A stretch of DNA of 13,173 bases from Bacillota bacterium (GCA_018725345.1 QLUI01000016.1:1-13173), one strand, 5' to 3'. Counted from the first letter of the stretch, positions 1 to 8,738 are shown. Notes: a model not told the origin generated them from the letters alone. Made by a program: numbers and translations.

Positions 1-346
1 GCGTTACGTCCGGCTTTGCCACTGTCTGTGCAAATGGGTAAAGGTTAACTGCCACAAGGTCGATAGAGCCGATGCCGTGCTCCTCCAGCTGCCGGCGGTG
101 TTCTTCAATGTCGCGACGGGCAAGAATGCCGCCGTGGATTTTAGGGTGAAGTGTCTTAACGCGACCATCCAGAATTTCCGGAAAGCCGGTAATCTCAGAG
201 ACGCTTTTCACCGGAACTCCGGCGTCAGCCAAAGCTTTTTTCGTACCTCCGGTGGAAATAACGGTAAAACCCTGTTCTACCAGGCCTCTAGCAAAATCTA
301 CTAGCCCAGTCTTGTCTGATACGCTTAACAATGCCAACTTACTCAT
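1..346 (-). CDS. purH: PurH N-terminal part (AICAR transformylase / IMP cyclohydrolase), cut by window edge
   Basis: Bifunctional cytosolic enzyme for the last two steps to IMP: formylation of AICAR, then ring closure of FAICAR. Only the first 115 codons are present; the gene runs off the left edge, so the AICAR transformylase domain is not visible. The visible part is the MGS-like IMP cyclohydrolase domain: it opens MSKLALLSVSDKTGLVDFAR, has STGGT at residues 31-35, GRVKTLHPKIHGGILARR at 61-78 and LVAVNLYPF at about 97-105, all typical of PurH. The ATG at 346-344 lies inside the end of purN (8-base overlap), with an AAGGTG ribosome binding site 8 bases upstream, so translation is probably coupled to purN. 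Identification is by family motifs and operon position. Nothing suggests that the visible part is damaged. Confidence 0.97.
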   Translation of the reverse strand, partial: MSKLALLSVSDKTGLVDFARGLVEQGFTVISTGGTKKALADAGVPVKSVSEITGFPEILDGRVKTLHPKIHGGILARRDIEEHRRQLEEHGIGSIDLVAVNLYPFAQTVAKPDVT

Positions 347-950
347 TAATAACGCACCTTCTTCCCATTAATTTAATTTTACCCTGGACCCAGAGGTTGA
401 TGGCTTTGGGGTAAAGCTTATGCTCTAGTTGTCGAATCCGCTCATGCAAAGTTTCCACCGTATCATCGTCATAGACAGGGACTGCTTCCTGGAGCAGAAT
501 CGGTCCGGTGTCCATCCCCTCATCCACAAAATGGACTGTGCAGCCGCTGACTTTTACGCCGTAAGCCAAAGCATCAGCTACGCCATGACCTCCCGGGAAA
601 GCCGGCAGCAGGGAGGGGTGAATATTCAAGACTCGCTGTTTAAATGATAAAAAAAACACTGGCGTAATTATGCGCATATACCCGGCGAGCACCACAAGGT
701 CTGTCTGTGCTTCTTCCAGAAGACAGACGACCTTACGGTCAAATTCTTCCCGCGAAGCATAATCTTTTGCCCTCAGGTATTTTATCGGGATATTTCGCCT
801 TTTAGCGCGCTCCAAAGCATACGCCTCTTTTCTGTCGCTTATTACCAGTACCACCTCTGAGTCTAGAATCTCTCCTCTATCTAAGGCATCCAGAATTGCC
901 TGCAGATTGCTCCCGCTGCCTGAAGCTAACACAGCGATTTTCTTTTTCAA
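339..950 (-). CDS. purN: Phosphoribosylglycinamide formyltransferase PurN
   Basis: Transfers a formyl group from 10-formyltetrahydrofolate to GAR, giving FGAR (step 3 of the IMP pathway), in the cytosol. From the chosen start it has 203 residues, normal for the family. The nucleotide-binding N-terminus reads ASGSGSNLQAI at residues 9-19. The catalytic triad of the family is visible as N109, H111 (NIHPSLLP) and D147 (DEGMDTG). I chose a TTG start at 950: it gives the family-typical beginning MKKKIAVLASGSGSN and has GGAGG 8 bases upstream. A GTG at 965 would add five residues (MEVVE) but has no good ribosome binding site. The gene follows purM after about 30 bases and overlaps purH by 8. It uses the folate-dependent route; no formate-dependent purT is seen here. 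Confidence 0.96.
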   Translation of the reverse strand: MKKKIAVLASGSGSNLQAILDALDRGEILDSEVVLVISDRKEAYALERAKRRNIPIKYLRAKDYASREEFDRKVVCLLEEAQTDLVVLAGYMRIITPVFFLSFKQRVLNIHPSLLPAFPGGHGVADALAYGVKVSGCTVHFVDEGMDTGPILLQEAVPVYDDDTVETLHERIRQLEHKLYPKAINLWVQGKIKLMGRRCVINE

Positions 951-980
951 TTCCACAACCTCCACTAGAACAGCTAAAAG

Positions 981-2003
981 TTAAAGCCGTACTCCTTCTC
1001 TTGGCACCACTCCTCCTAAAAGGAGCGGAGCTTCACCCGCTTCTCTTAATAAGGTCATCACTGTCTCCGCATCACCTTTTGCGATTACCAGCACAAAACC
1101 GATTCCCATGTTAAACGTCCGGAACATCTCGTCTTCCAAAACATCGCCCAGTCGTTGCAACAGAGCAAATACGGGGGGGACTGTCCACGCCTGCCTGTTT
1201 ATAGAAACGCCCAACCCCGGCGGTAAACAGCGCGGCACGTTTTCGAGCAGACCACCGCCGGTAATATGCGCCATGCCCCGTACCGTAATTTTTGCCAACA
1301 GCTCCAGCACAGTCCGCACATATATTTTCGTAGGTGTCAGCAATTCCACTCCCAAGGGTTTCCCCAGTTCTGGGACATACCTATCAAGTGACCAACCGGC
1401 ACTCTCAAAAAATATTTTTCTGACCAACGAAAAGCCGTTACTATGTAAGCCTGTGGCAGGCAGGCCGATAAGCACATCACCCACTTGACTGCCGCTGCCG
1501 TCGACAATCTTTTGCCTGTCGACAACTCCAACCGCAAATCCGGCCAGATCATATTCTCCGTCCGGGTAAAAACCTGGCATTTCAGCCGTCTCACCGCCCA
1601 AAAGAGCACAGCCGGCAAGACGACAGCCGGTGGCAATACCACCCACAATTTCCGCTACTTTTGCCGGCTCCAGACGGCCCATCGCCAAGTAGTCCAGAAA
1701 AAAAAGCGGCTCTGCTCCCTGAACCAAAATATCGTTGACACACATGGCCACCGCATCCTGACCGATAGTATCATGTTTATCTGCCATAAATGCTATTTTC
1801 AGCTTCGTACCCACCCCGTCGGCACCAGACACCAGCACCGGCTCTTTGTATTTTTGCGCGTCTAGGGCAAACAAGCCACCAAAGCCGCCTATCTCGCTTA
1901 GGACTTCCGGGCGGAAGGTGGAACGCACAGCACTGCCCATCAAGCGTACCGCCTCGTTGCCGGCGTCAATATCTACTCCCGCCTTTTTATAAGTGTCAGC
2001 CAC
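981..2003 (-). CDS. purM: Phosphoribosylformylglycinamidine cyclo-ligase (AIR synthetase) PurM
   Basis: Closes the imidazole ring: FGAM plus ATP gives AIR (step 5). Cytosolic member of the PurM/SelD/HypE/ThiL ATP-binding superfamily, related to PurL. Visible family motifs are YKKAGVDIDAGNEAV near the N-terminus, SGADGVGTKLKIAF, and the block GQDAVAMCVNDILVQGAEPL followed by FFLDYLA; the protein ends PREGVRL. The start is uncertain. A GTG at 2003 gives 340 residues beginning (V)ADTYKKAGVDID, which matches the usual family N-terminus, and overlaps purF by 8 bases. Upstream in-frame GTG (2051) and ATG (2042) codons would add 13-16 basic residues lying wholly inside purF; the 2051 GTG has a fair AGGAAAAGG site. 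I prefer 2003 on homology grounds. Either way purM is translationally coupled to purF. Confidence 0.95.
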   Translation of the reverse strand: MADTYKKAGVDIDAGNEAVRLMGSAVRSTFRPEVLSEIGGFGGLFALDAQKYKEPVLVSGADGVGTKLKIAFMADKHDTIGQDAVAMCVNDILVQGAEPLFFLDYLAMGRLEPAKVAEIVGGIATGCRLAGCALLGGETAEMPGFYPDGEYDLAGFAVGVVDRQKIVDGSGSQVGDVLIGLPATGLHSNGFSLVRKIFFESAGWSLDRYVPELGKPLGVELLTPTKIYVRTVLELLAKITVRGMAHITGGGLLENVPRCLPPGLGVSINRQAWTVPPVFALLQRLGDVLEDEMFRTFNMGIGFVLVIAKGDAETVMTLLREAGEAPLLLGGVVPREGVRL

Positions 2004-3447
2004 AGCCGCCGCACACCCCTTCCTCTTCACTTGCAAGCGCATACTTGCCACCGCATTTGCCTTTTCCTAAAGGATAATACCCGCTAAAGCAGGCTGTGCA
2101 AAATCCTTCCGGCGGCAGGTCCATACACTCCAGCATCCCTGCCTCACTGATAAAACCAAGGGAATCGGCGCCGATGGCCTTGGCCATTTCGCTCACGCTC
2201 ATCCGTGCCCCGATCAACTCAGCAGAATTGGACGTGTCTATCCCATAATAACAGGGAGAAATTACCGGCGGAGAACTAATTCTCACGTGAACTTCTTTGG
2301 CACCGGCATTTCTCAGCATCTCAACAATTTTAAGCGATGTAGTGCCGCGCACAATGGAATCGTCAACCATAATAACCCGCTTTCCCTCCACAATTTGGCG
2401 CACAGGATTTAGCTTCAGGCGCACCCCAAGCGAGCGGATTTCCTGAGAAGGCTGGATAAAAGTCCGCCCAATATAGCGGTTTTTAATGATGCCCATCTCA
2501 TAAGGCAGACCCTGCTGCTCTGCAACGCCGGAGGCAGCAGACAATGAAGAATCCGGTACACCGGTAACAATATCGGCCGCTGCCGGCTGCTCCTCTGCCA
2601 GCTTGCGCCCGAGACGCTTCCGCACCATATGGACGTTTTTGCCGTGTAGATTGCTGTCTGGACGTGCAAAATAAATAAACTCAAAAACGCAGAGGGACTT
2701 TTTTTCCGAGTGGGCATAACTGATAAAACGCGGGCCTTTCTTGTCAATAACCACCATCTCACCCGGTTCAATATCCCGGACAAATTCTGCCCCTACAGTG
2801 TCAAAGGCACAGGTTTCAGACGCCAGCACATAGCCGCCGGCTGTTTCGCCCAAAGAGAGGGGGCGGATGCCTTGCGGATCCCGTAAACCTACTAGTTTAT
2901 CAGCTGTCATTATCACAAAGGTAAAGGCGCCGCGCAAACGAGGCAGTGCATTTTGCAGCGCCGCCACAATCTCCTGCTCCCCGGAACGTGCTATTAAATG
3001 AGCAATCAGCTCGCTATCGGTCGTGGCCTGAAAAATTGAGCCTTCTTCCTCCAGTGAGTGGCGCAGCTCATGTCCGTTTACCAGATTGCCGTTATGTGCA
3101 ATAGCTAAAAACCCGCTCCTGTAGCGAATCAAAAGAGGCTGCGCATTGACTAATGAACTGGAACCGGTGGTGGAATAACGAACATGACCCACGCTGATAT
3201 GGCCGGGAAGGTGAGTGAGTTTGCCTGTATCCTGAAACACTTCCGACACTAAACCCATCCCTTTTTCTCCCTGGATAGTCTTACCGTCGGAGACGGCAAT
3301 GCCTGCGCTTTCCTGCCCGCGGTGCTGCAAGGCGTAAAGCCCATAATATGCCATTTGAGCCACATTGCTACCGGGGGCATAAATCCCCAACACGCCGCAC
3401 TCTTCCCGCATTTTTTCTGCTGACAGATCCATCATTTCAGCAAACAT
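1996..3447 (-). CDS. purF: Amidophosphoribosyltransferase PurF (Fe-S, propeptide type)
   Basis: Committed first step of purine synthesis: PRPP plus glutamine gives 5-phosphoribosylamine. It has 483 residues. The N-terminal Ntn-hydrolase glutaminase begins after a 16-residue propeptide, with Cys17 (EECGVLGIY) as the nucleophile exposed by self-cleavage, as in B. subtilis PurF. HRGQESAGI is at about 42-50. The C-terminal phosphoribosyltransferase domain has the PRPP loop VIMVDDSIVRGTT at 358-370. Candidate Fe-S ligands are C253, C399, C450 and C453 (the last two in FCTACFSGYYP). The family is feedback-inhibited by AMP and GMP. The ATG at 3447 has GGGAGG 7 bases upstream and overlaps purL by 16 bases. 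After KYAL the protein carries an odd tail ending VCGGCG, whose last codons overlap purM. Confidence 0.97.
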   Translation of the reverse strand: MFAEMMDLSAEKMREECGVLGIYAPGSNVAQMAYYGLYALQHRGQESAGIAVSDGKTIQGEKGMGLVSEVFQDTGKLTHLPGHISVGHVRYSTTGSSSLVNAQPLLIRYRSGFLAIAHNGNLVNGHELRHSLEEEGSIFQATTDSELIAHLIARSGEQEIVAALQNALPRLRGAFTFVIMTADKLVGLRDPQGIRPLSLGETAGGYVLASETCAFDTVGAEFVRDIEPGEMVVIDKKGPRFISYAHSEKKSLCVFEFIYFARPDSNLHGKNVHMVRKRLGRKLAEEQPAAADIVTGVPDSSLSAASGVAEQQGLPYEMGIIKNRYIGRTFIQPSQEIRSLGVRLKLNPVRQIVEGKRVIMVDDSIVRGTTSLKIVEMLRNAGAKEVHVRISSPPVISPCYYGIDTSNSAELIGARMSVSEMAKAIGADSLGFISEAGMLECMDLPPEGFCTACFSGYYPLGKGKCGGKYALASEEEGVCGGCG

Positions 3448-5633
3448 CCAATAGCCTCCCGCCAGGCGGTTTTCATTTTTTCTATAGGTAAATTGATAAG
3501 TTCACGCCCATCCACAGTCACCAAAAAGGAGTTTCCGCCGGTTTTGCCAATTACGGCGGCTGGCACATTTTCCTGCGCCGCCAGCGCCAGCAACATTTCC
3601 ACCTTGTCTGTAGCAACGCTGACCACTACCCGGGACTGGCTTTCCCCAAACAACAGGCTGTCGTGGCGCAAACCCTTACTACTCAACTCCACAGAAGCCC
3701 CTATATTTTGGCCGAAGCTACATTCCGCCAGCGCCACTGCCAAACCGCCTTCCGATAGATCATGGGCTGAGTTGAGCATACCTTGACCTATGGCTGGAAG
3801 CACCAGTTTATGGAGAGCTTTTTCTTTATCTAACTCAAGCGCCGGAGGCCTTCCTGCAACCATGCCATGTACCGTGGCCAGGTATTCACTGCCGCCCAGT
3901 TCCTCATACGTTTCACCTAACAAGACAATCAAATCACCGTCAGCTTTAAATTCCTGGGTACAACGTTTTTCCACATCTTCCAGCAGTCCCACCATGCCCA
4001 CCGTGGGTGTGGGATAGATAGCTTCTCCGTTTGTTTCATTGTAAAAGGAAACATTGCCTCCGATCACCGGCGTTGCAAAAGCAAGACAAGCTTCGCTAAT
4101 CCCTTCAACCGCTTTACGAAACTGCCAGAAAATCTCCGCCTTCTCCGGATTGCCAAAGTTAAGGCAATCTGTAACTGCCAACGGCTCACCGCCGCTGCAA
4201 ACCAGATTGCGAGCTGCTTCAGCCACCGCAATTTTTCCGCCTAGATATGGATCAAGAAAGACATAACGGGAATTGCAGTCCACAGTCATAGCCAGCCCTT
4301 TTTTTGTTCCCCGCAAACGCAATACTGCCGCATCAGAACCGGGCAAGACCACGGTACAAGTGCGCACCATGTAGTCATACTGCTGCCAGACCCATTCTTT
4401 ACTGGCAATATTTGGGGCGGACAAAAGCTGCAACAGCACTTTTTCCGCGTCGCCTGAATCAGGGATTTCAGCAAGCTGCAACTGTGCAGTCATCCTCAGG
4501 TAAGCAGGTTCAATAAACGCCGGACAATATACCGGTGCATCTTCTGCTAGGCTACGAGCAGGCACTTCTGCCACCACCTTGCCTCCCATACGGACACGCA
4601 AAATCCCGTCTCCGGTCACTTGGCCGATAGTAGTAGAGGTAAGCCCCCAGCGGCGAAAAACTTCATGAACTTTCTCTTCCTTTTCCGGGAGGACGACCAT
4701 CAACATTCTTTCCTGGGACTCGGAGAGCATGATTTCATACGGGGTCATTCCCTGCTCACGGCAGGGGACACGCTCAAGTTCAATCTCAAGCCCGGTACCG
4801 GCCCGGCTAGCCATTTCAGAGGTTGCACAGGTAAGTCCGGCGCCGCCCAAATCCTGAATTCCCACCACATCATCGTTATAAATCAGCTCCAAACAGGCTT
4901 CCAGTAACAGTTTTTCCATAAAGGGATCGCCTACCTGGACTGCAGGCCGTTTTTCTTCTGATGCTGCACTCAGCTCTTCCGAGGCGAATGTAACACCGTG
5001 CATCCCATCACGACCGGTGCGGGCACCCACCAAAACAACAGGGTTTCCTGTTCCGCTGGCCTGCCCCCGCTTAATTTTATCCGTCTCCAGCAGGCCGACG
5101 CACATGGCGTTAACCAGCGGGTTCCCCTGGTAACACGGGTCGAAATATACTTCCCCGCCCACAGTTGGAATCCCAATGCAGTTACCATACCCGGCGATGC
5201 CGCTCACCACACCGTTGAAAATATAGCGGGCGCGTACATCTTCCAAGGTGCCAAAGCGCAGCGAATTGAGCAGTGCAATAGGCCGAGCGCCCATCGTGAA
5301 AATATCACGGATAATTCCGCCTACACCTGTTGCAGCTCCCTGATAAGGCTCGATGGCTGAGGGGTGATTGTGAGATTCAATTTTAAAACAGACGGCCAGT
5401 CCGTCACCGATGTCCACAATGCCCGCATTTTCCCCGGGGCCTTGCAAAACACGCTCCCCTTTTGTCGGTAAGGTACGCAAAACTTCTTTCGAATTTTTGT
5501 AGGAGCAGTGTTCCGACCACATCACACTATACATGCCTAGCTCCACATAATTAGGGTCTCGGCCGATGATTTCGGTAATCAGCAGATATTCTTCGTCTTT
5601 TAAGCCCATTTTGCGCCAATCTTCAGCTCTCAT
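3432..5633 (-). CDS. purL: Phosphoribosylformylglycinamidine synthase subunit PurL (small type)
   Basis: Synthetase subunit of FGAM synthase: uses ATP and ammonia delivered by PurQ to convert FGAR to FGAM (step 4), in a PurS-PurQ-PurL complex. With 733 residues it is the small PurL of Gram-positive bacteria and archaea, not the roughly 1300-residue fused enzyme of E. coli. Visible motifs: MWSEHCSYKNSK at about 38-49 with H42, FKIESHNHPSAIEPYQGAAT at 83-102, GGIIRDIFTMGARPIALL soon after, and a duplicated second half with CLNFGNPEK, VIGGNVSFYNE and HDLSEGGL. The ATG is part of an ATGA overlap with the purQ stop, with GGGAGG 7 bases upstream. Its stop lies within the start region of purF. The gene is intact. 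Confidence 0.98.
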   Translation of the reverse strand: MRAEDWRKMGLKDEEYLLITEIIGRDPNYVELGMYSVMWSEHCSYKNSKEVLRTLPTKGERVLQGPGENAGIVDIGDGLAVCFKIESHNHPSAIEPYQGAATGVGGIIRDIFTMGARPIALLNSLRFGTLEDVRARYIFNGVVSGIAGYGNCIGIPTVGGEVYFDPCYQGNPLVNAMCVGLLETDKIKRGQASGTGNPVVLVGARTGRDGMHGVTFASEELSAASEEKRPAVQVGDPFMEKLLLEACLELIYNDDVVGIQDLGGAGLTCATSEMASRAGTGLEIELERVPCREQGMTPYEIMLSESQERMLMVVLPEKEEKVHEVFRRWGLTSTTIGQVTGDGILRVRMGGKVVAEVPARSLAEDAPVYCPAFIEPAYLRMTAQLQLAEIPDSGDAEKVLLQLLSAPNIASKEWVWQQYDYMVRTCTVVLPGSDAAVLRLRGTKKGLAMTVDCNSRYVFLDPYLGGKIAVAEAARNLVCSGGEPLAVTDCLNFGNPEKAEIFWQFRKAVEGISEACLAFATPVIGGNVSFYNETNGEAIYPTPTVGMVGLLEDVEKRCTQEFKADGDLIVLLGETYEELGGSEYLATVHGMVAGRPPALELDKEKALHKLVLPAIGQGMLNSAHDLSEGGLAVALAECSFGQNIGASVELSSKGLRHDSLLFGESQSRVVVSVATDKVEMLLALAAQENVPAAVIGKTGGNSFLVTVDGRELINLPIEKMKTAWREAIGCLLK

Positions 5634-6328
5634 CGGGAACCCTCCCAGCTTTTCAGGATGGACTTAAAAATAAGCCGGCCATCTTCAGAACCAAGTGCCG
5701 CTTCGCCGGCACGTTCCGGATGCGGCATCATGCCTAAAACATTCTTCATTTCGTTGCAGACACCGGCAATGTTCGCTAGGGAACCGTTAGGGTTGGCAGT
5801 ATCAGTCACTTCCCCGTTTGCGGTAGCGTAACGAAAGACAATTTGACCGCTTTTTTCCATGCGACGTAAAGTGTCTGGGTCTGCGTAGTAATTCCCCTCG
5901 CCGTGGGCGATGGGGATTTTTAACAGCCGTCCCGCTTCCAGGCCGACGGTAAAGGGGGTCTGCAGATTTTCAACCTTCAAGTGGGTGAACAGACAACGAA
6001 ACTGTAGATTAATATTGCGGTATAACGCTCCGGGCAACAACCCGGCTTCCAGCAACACCTGAAAGCCGTTACAAATCCCAAGCACCAGTCCGCCACCGCC
6101 GGCAAACGACACCACCGACTTCATCACCGGCGAAAAACGGGCGATGGCGCCGCAGCGCAGATAATCTCCATAAGAAAACCCGCCGGGCAAAACAATACAG
6201 TCAAACCCTGCAACGCTCTCCTCCTGATGCCAAATATAGTCCACCTGTTCCCCCAGAACATCTTTGACCAGATGATATGCGTCCAAGTCGCAATTGGAGC
6301 CGGGGAAGACAACCACGCCGAATTTCAT
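5630..6328 (-). CDS. purQ: Phosphoribosylformylglycinamidine synthase glutaminase subunit PurQ
   Basis: Class I glutamine amidotransferase subunit of FGAM synthase; hydrolyses glutamine and channels ammonia to PurL. 232 residues. The triad is visible as C86 in LGICNGFQ and H203/E205 in MMPHPERAGE. The oxyanion region is VLPGGFSYGDYLRCGA at about 46-61. The start MKFGVVVFPGSNCD is family-typical. The ATG has GGAGG 8 bases upstream, located within the last codons of purS three bases away. The stop overlaps the purL start by 4 bases, so the two subunits are probably made in equal amounts by coupled translation. Confidence 0.98.
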   Translation of the reverse strand: MKFGVVVFPGSNCDLDAYHLVKDVLGEQVDYIWHQEESVAGFDCIVLPGGFSYGDYLRCGAIARFSPVMKSVVSFAGGGGLVLGICNGFQVLLEAGLLPGALYRNINLQFRCLFTHLKVENLQTPFTVGLEAGRLLKIPIAHGEGNYYADPDTLRRMEKSGQIVFRYATANGEVTDTANPNGSLANIAGVCNEMKNVLGMMPHPERAGEAALGSEDGRLIFKSILKSWEGSR

Positions 6329-6331
6329 GAT

Positions 6332-6580
6332 TTATTCCTCCACCAGCTCAAAAGTATAGTCTTCAATTACCGGATTAGTTAAAAGCCGTTCGCTCATTTC
6401 CCTCACTTGTGCTTCCGCCTCCTGCCGGCTGCCGGCGTCAAAGCTCACTTCCAAATATTTACCGATACGCACATCCTGCACATTGCCGTATCCAAGTGAA
6501 CCCAACGCGTTTTCGACAGCCTGTCCCTGCGGGTCCAGCACGCTTTTCTTGAGCAGCACCCTAATTTCCGCTTTCCACAT
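6332..6580 (-). CDS. purS: Phosphoribosylformylglycinamidine synthase subunit PurS
   Basis: Small structural subunit that bridges PurQ and PurL in the three-part FGAM synthase; it has no catalytic residues of its own. 82 residues, normal for PurS, starting MWKAEIRVLLKKSVLDPQG, with GYGNVQDVRIGKYLEV in the middle and a C-terminus TNPVIEDYTFELVEE. The open frame extends upstream into purC in another frame, but the real start is the ATG at 6580: GGAGG lies 9 bases before it, it leaves only a 2-base gap after the purC stop, and the extra upstream residues look like out-of-frame sequence. Context between purC and purQ fixes the assignment. Confidence 0.96.
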   Translation of the reverse strand: MWKAEIRVLLKKSVLDPQGQAVENALGSLGYGNVQDVRIGKYLEVSFDAGSRQEAEAQVREMSERLLTNPVIEDYTFELVEE

Positions 6581-6582
6581 CT

Positions 6583-7293
6583 TTAGTTCCCTCCCGTCAG
6601 CCTGCGCAATATTTCTTCGTATGCTTCCTCTACTCCGCCTAAATCCCGTCGAAAACGATCCTTGTCCAGCTTCTCTCTCGTTTCTGCATCCCAAAAACGG
6701 CATGTATCCGGAGAAATTTCGTCCCCCAGCAAGAGGCTGCCGTGGAAAAGACCAAATTCAAGCTTAAAATCAACTAAAAGGAGCCGGAGCTCTTGCAAAG
6801 AAGCAGTGAGAATTTCGTTAATTTTCAGAGCAGCGGCGGCAAGCTCCCGCACCTGTTCTTCCGTGGCTATTCCCAGTGCGTAAAGATGGTACTCGTTAAT
6901 CATAGGGTCTTGCAATTCATCATCTTTATAATAAAGCTCCAGCACCGGACGCCGCAGGCTTGTCCCTTCCTCCAGGCCAAGCCGTTTAGCAAGGCTGCCT
7001 GCCGCAATGTTGCGCACTACCACTTCAACTTTAAGGATTTCAAGCTTTTTTACCAGCATCTCCCGCTCCGATAACCGTCGGACGTAGTGGCTGACAATCC
7101 CTTTTGCTGCCAACAACTCAAAAAAGTAGCTCGCGATTTTGTTATTAAGGACTCCTTTATTTTGAATTTGTCCTTTTTTTAAGCCGTTAAACGCTGTGGC
7201 ATCGTCTTTATAGTCCACAATCACCAGGTCTGGGTCAGCGGTAGCGTAAACCCTCTTGGCCTTACCTTCATAAAGCAACTGCTGTTTTTCCAT
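6583..7293 (-). CDS. purC: SAICAR synthetase PurC
   Basis: Joins aspartate to CAIR with ATP hydrolysis, giving SAICAR (step 7); cytosolic. 236 residues, normal length. Motifs: LLYEGKAKRVYAT at 6-18 (glycine-rich ATP loop), VVVRNIAAGSLAKR at 91-104 (SAICAR synthetase signature 1), LLLVDFKLEFG at 171-181 (signature 2) and DEISPDTCRFWD at 191-202. The ATG at 7293 has AAGGAG 9 bases upstream. It follows purB after a 67-base gap in which I see no promoter or terminator, and sits two bases before purS. Confidence 0.98.
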   Translation of the reverse strand: MEKQQLLYEGKAKRVYATADPDLVIVDYKDDATAFNGLKKGQIQNKGVLNNKIASYFFELLAAKGIVSHYVRRLSEREMLVKKLEILKVEVVVRNIAAGSLAKRLGLEEGTSLRRPVLELYYKDDELQDPMINEYHLYALGIATEEQVRELAAAALKINEILTASLQELRLLLVDFKLEFGLFHGSLLLGDEISPDTCRFWDAETREKLDKDRFRRDLGGVEEAYEEILRRLTGGN

Positions 7294-7360
7294 AACATTC
7301 TTCTCCTTTGAAAATTAAATGGATAAGGCAAATACGGCTATACGCCACAAAATCACGCGC

Positions 7361-8653
7361 CTAGATTCCCACCTTTACAAAAATTTCGTCGACATGCCGG
7401 AGATGAAAGGATGGATCGAAACATGTTTCCAGCCCTGCCGGCGTCAGTAGCTCCACAATCATTTTGTCCTCGGCAAGCAACTCTTGAAAAGGCTGCTGCT
7501 CTTCCCATGCTCTCATGGCATATCTTTGAACCAAATCGTACGCCGCCTCACGCTTCATCCCTTTTTCAATCAAAGCAAGCAGCACCTTCTGAGAGAAGGT
7601 GAGCCCAAGCGAGCGATCCATATTCTTTTGCATATTTTGCGGGTAAACGTTCAAGTCAGAAATAATCCGCGTCATGCTGCGCAACATATAATTTAGCAAA
7701 ATAGTGCTGTCAGGCACTATTACGCGCTCTGCAGAAGAATGGGAAATATCGCGCTCATGCCAAAGTGTAATGTTCTCCAAAGCAACCAGCGCATTCGCCC
7801 GTACAATGCGGGAAAGGCCGCTGATTTGTTCGCAGTTGACAGGATTGCGCTTGTGTGGCATGGCGGAGGAACCCTTCTGTCCGCTATAAAAAGGTTCTTC
7901 CACTTCCCGCGTTTCTGTCTTTTGCAATCCGCGGATTTCCGTAGCCAGTTTATCTAATGTGCCGGCAATAATGGCCAGCGTAGTCATATATTCAGCGTGT
8001 CTGTCCCGCTGTAAAATCTGCGTGGAGATGGGCGCCGGTTTGAGTCCCATTTTAACGCATACATAACTTTCCACAAACGGATCAATATTGGCATATGTTC
8101 CTACCGCACCTGAGAGTTTGCCGTAGGCAATATTCTCCATAGCCCTCACCATCCGCTGGCGATTCCGCTCCATTTCCGCGACAAACAGAGCCATTTTCAG
8201 CCCAAAAGTGGTGGGTTCAGCATGGACACCGTGTGTTCGCCCCATCATTAATGTAAATTTATATTCCTTAGCTTTCTCTTTCAACACAATCACAAGCGCA
8301 GTCAAGTCGGCCAAAATCAACTCTGCCGCTTCCTTCATTAAGGCGGCCAATGTCGTGTCTGCAACATCAGCAGAGGTAAGGCCGTAATGAATATATTTTG
8401 ACTCGTTCCCCAAGCTTTCAGAAACGCAGCGGGTAAAAGCTACCACGTCATGGCGAGTTTGAGCCTCAATTTCCAAAATCCTCTCCACGCTAAAACTAGC
8501 CTTCTCGCGGATAAGAGCTACTGCAGCATCAGGGATAACACCCAACTTGGCCCACGCCTCGCAGGCGTAAATCTCCAATTCAAGCCACTTTTTAAACTTG
8601 TTTTCCATGGTCCAGACTGCTGCCATTTCCGGCAGAGAATATCGCTCAATCAA
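7361..8653 (-). CDS. purB: Adenylosuccinate lyase PurB
   Basis: Acts twice in purine metabolism: cleaves SAICAR to AICAR (step 8) and adenylosuccinate to AMP, each time releasing fumarate. Member of the fumarase/aspartase superfamily, active as a tetramer in the cytosol. 430 residues from the chosen start. Visible are TRHDV at 67-71, GRTHG at 138-142 with H141, and the superfamily signature loop SSAMPHKRNP at 262-271. I chose a TTG start at 8653: it gives the family-typical MIERYSLPEMAAVWT and has AGAGGTG 6 bases upstream. A GTG at 8662 would add three residues (MKP) but lies inside that ribosome binding site. A 135-base hairpin-rich gap separates it from purE. Confidence 0.97.
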   Translation of the reverse strand: MIERYSLPEMAAVWTMENKFKKWLELEIYACEAWAKLGVIPDAAVALIREKASFSVERILEIEAQTRHDVVAFTRCVSESLGNESKYIHYGLTSADVADTTLAALMKEAAELILADLTALVIVLKEKAKEYKFTLMMGRTHGVHAEPTTFGLKMALFVAEMERNRQRMVRAMENIAYGKLSGAVGTYANIDPFVESYVCVKMGLKPAPISTQILQRDRHAEYMTTLAIIAGTLDKLATEIRGLQKTETREVEEPFYSGQKGSSAMPHKRNPVNCEQISGLSRIVRANALVALENITLWHERDISHSSAERVIVPDSTILLNYMLRSMTRIISDLNVYPQNMQKNMDRSLGLTFSQKVLLALIEKGMKREAAYDLVQRYAMRAWEEQQPFQELLAEDKMIVELLTPAGLETCFDPSFHLRHVDEIFVKVGI

Positions 8654-8669
8654 TGGCTTCACCTCTTGC
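8651..8669 (-). promoter_or_regulatory. Ribosome binding site deciding the purB TTG start
   Basis: On the minus strand AAGAGGTG is followed by six bases and TTG, which opens the family-typical MIERYS. The competing GTG is part of the AGGTG itself and so cannot use it. Confidence 0.7.
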
Positions 8670-8705
8670 TGCCTGTTTTATCTTGGTTTTTCTTTTGGGT
8701 TAAGA

Positions 8706-8731
8706 CCCACCTCTAAGGATCTGTAGGTGGG
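8706..8731. repeat. Stem-loop A in the purE-purB gap
   Basis: Perfect 7-base inverted repeat: CCCACCT at 8706-8712 and AGGTGGG at 8725-8731, with a 12-base loop. On the plus strand it is followed by AATTTTT, so it resembles a weak plus-strand terminator, although no plus-strand gene precedes it. TTAA at 8700-8703 and 8737-8740 flanks it and could extend the stem imperfectly. On the minus strand the first intact motif after it is the purB ribosome binding site. Confidence 0.75.
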
Positions 8732-8738
8732 AATTTTT

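Noticed and set aside
6332..6703. Longer PurS of 123 residues
   Set aside because: The additional 41 N-terminal residues lie within purC in another frame; the ATG at 6580 has a good ribosome binding site and gives the normal PurS length.
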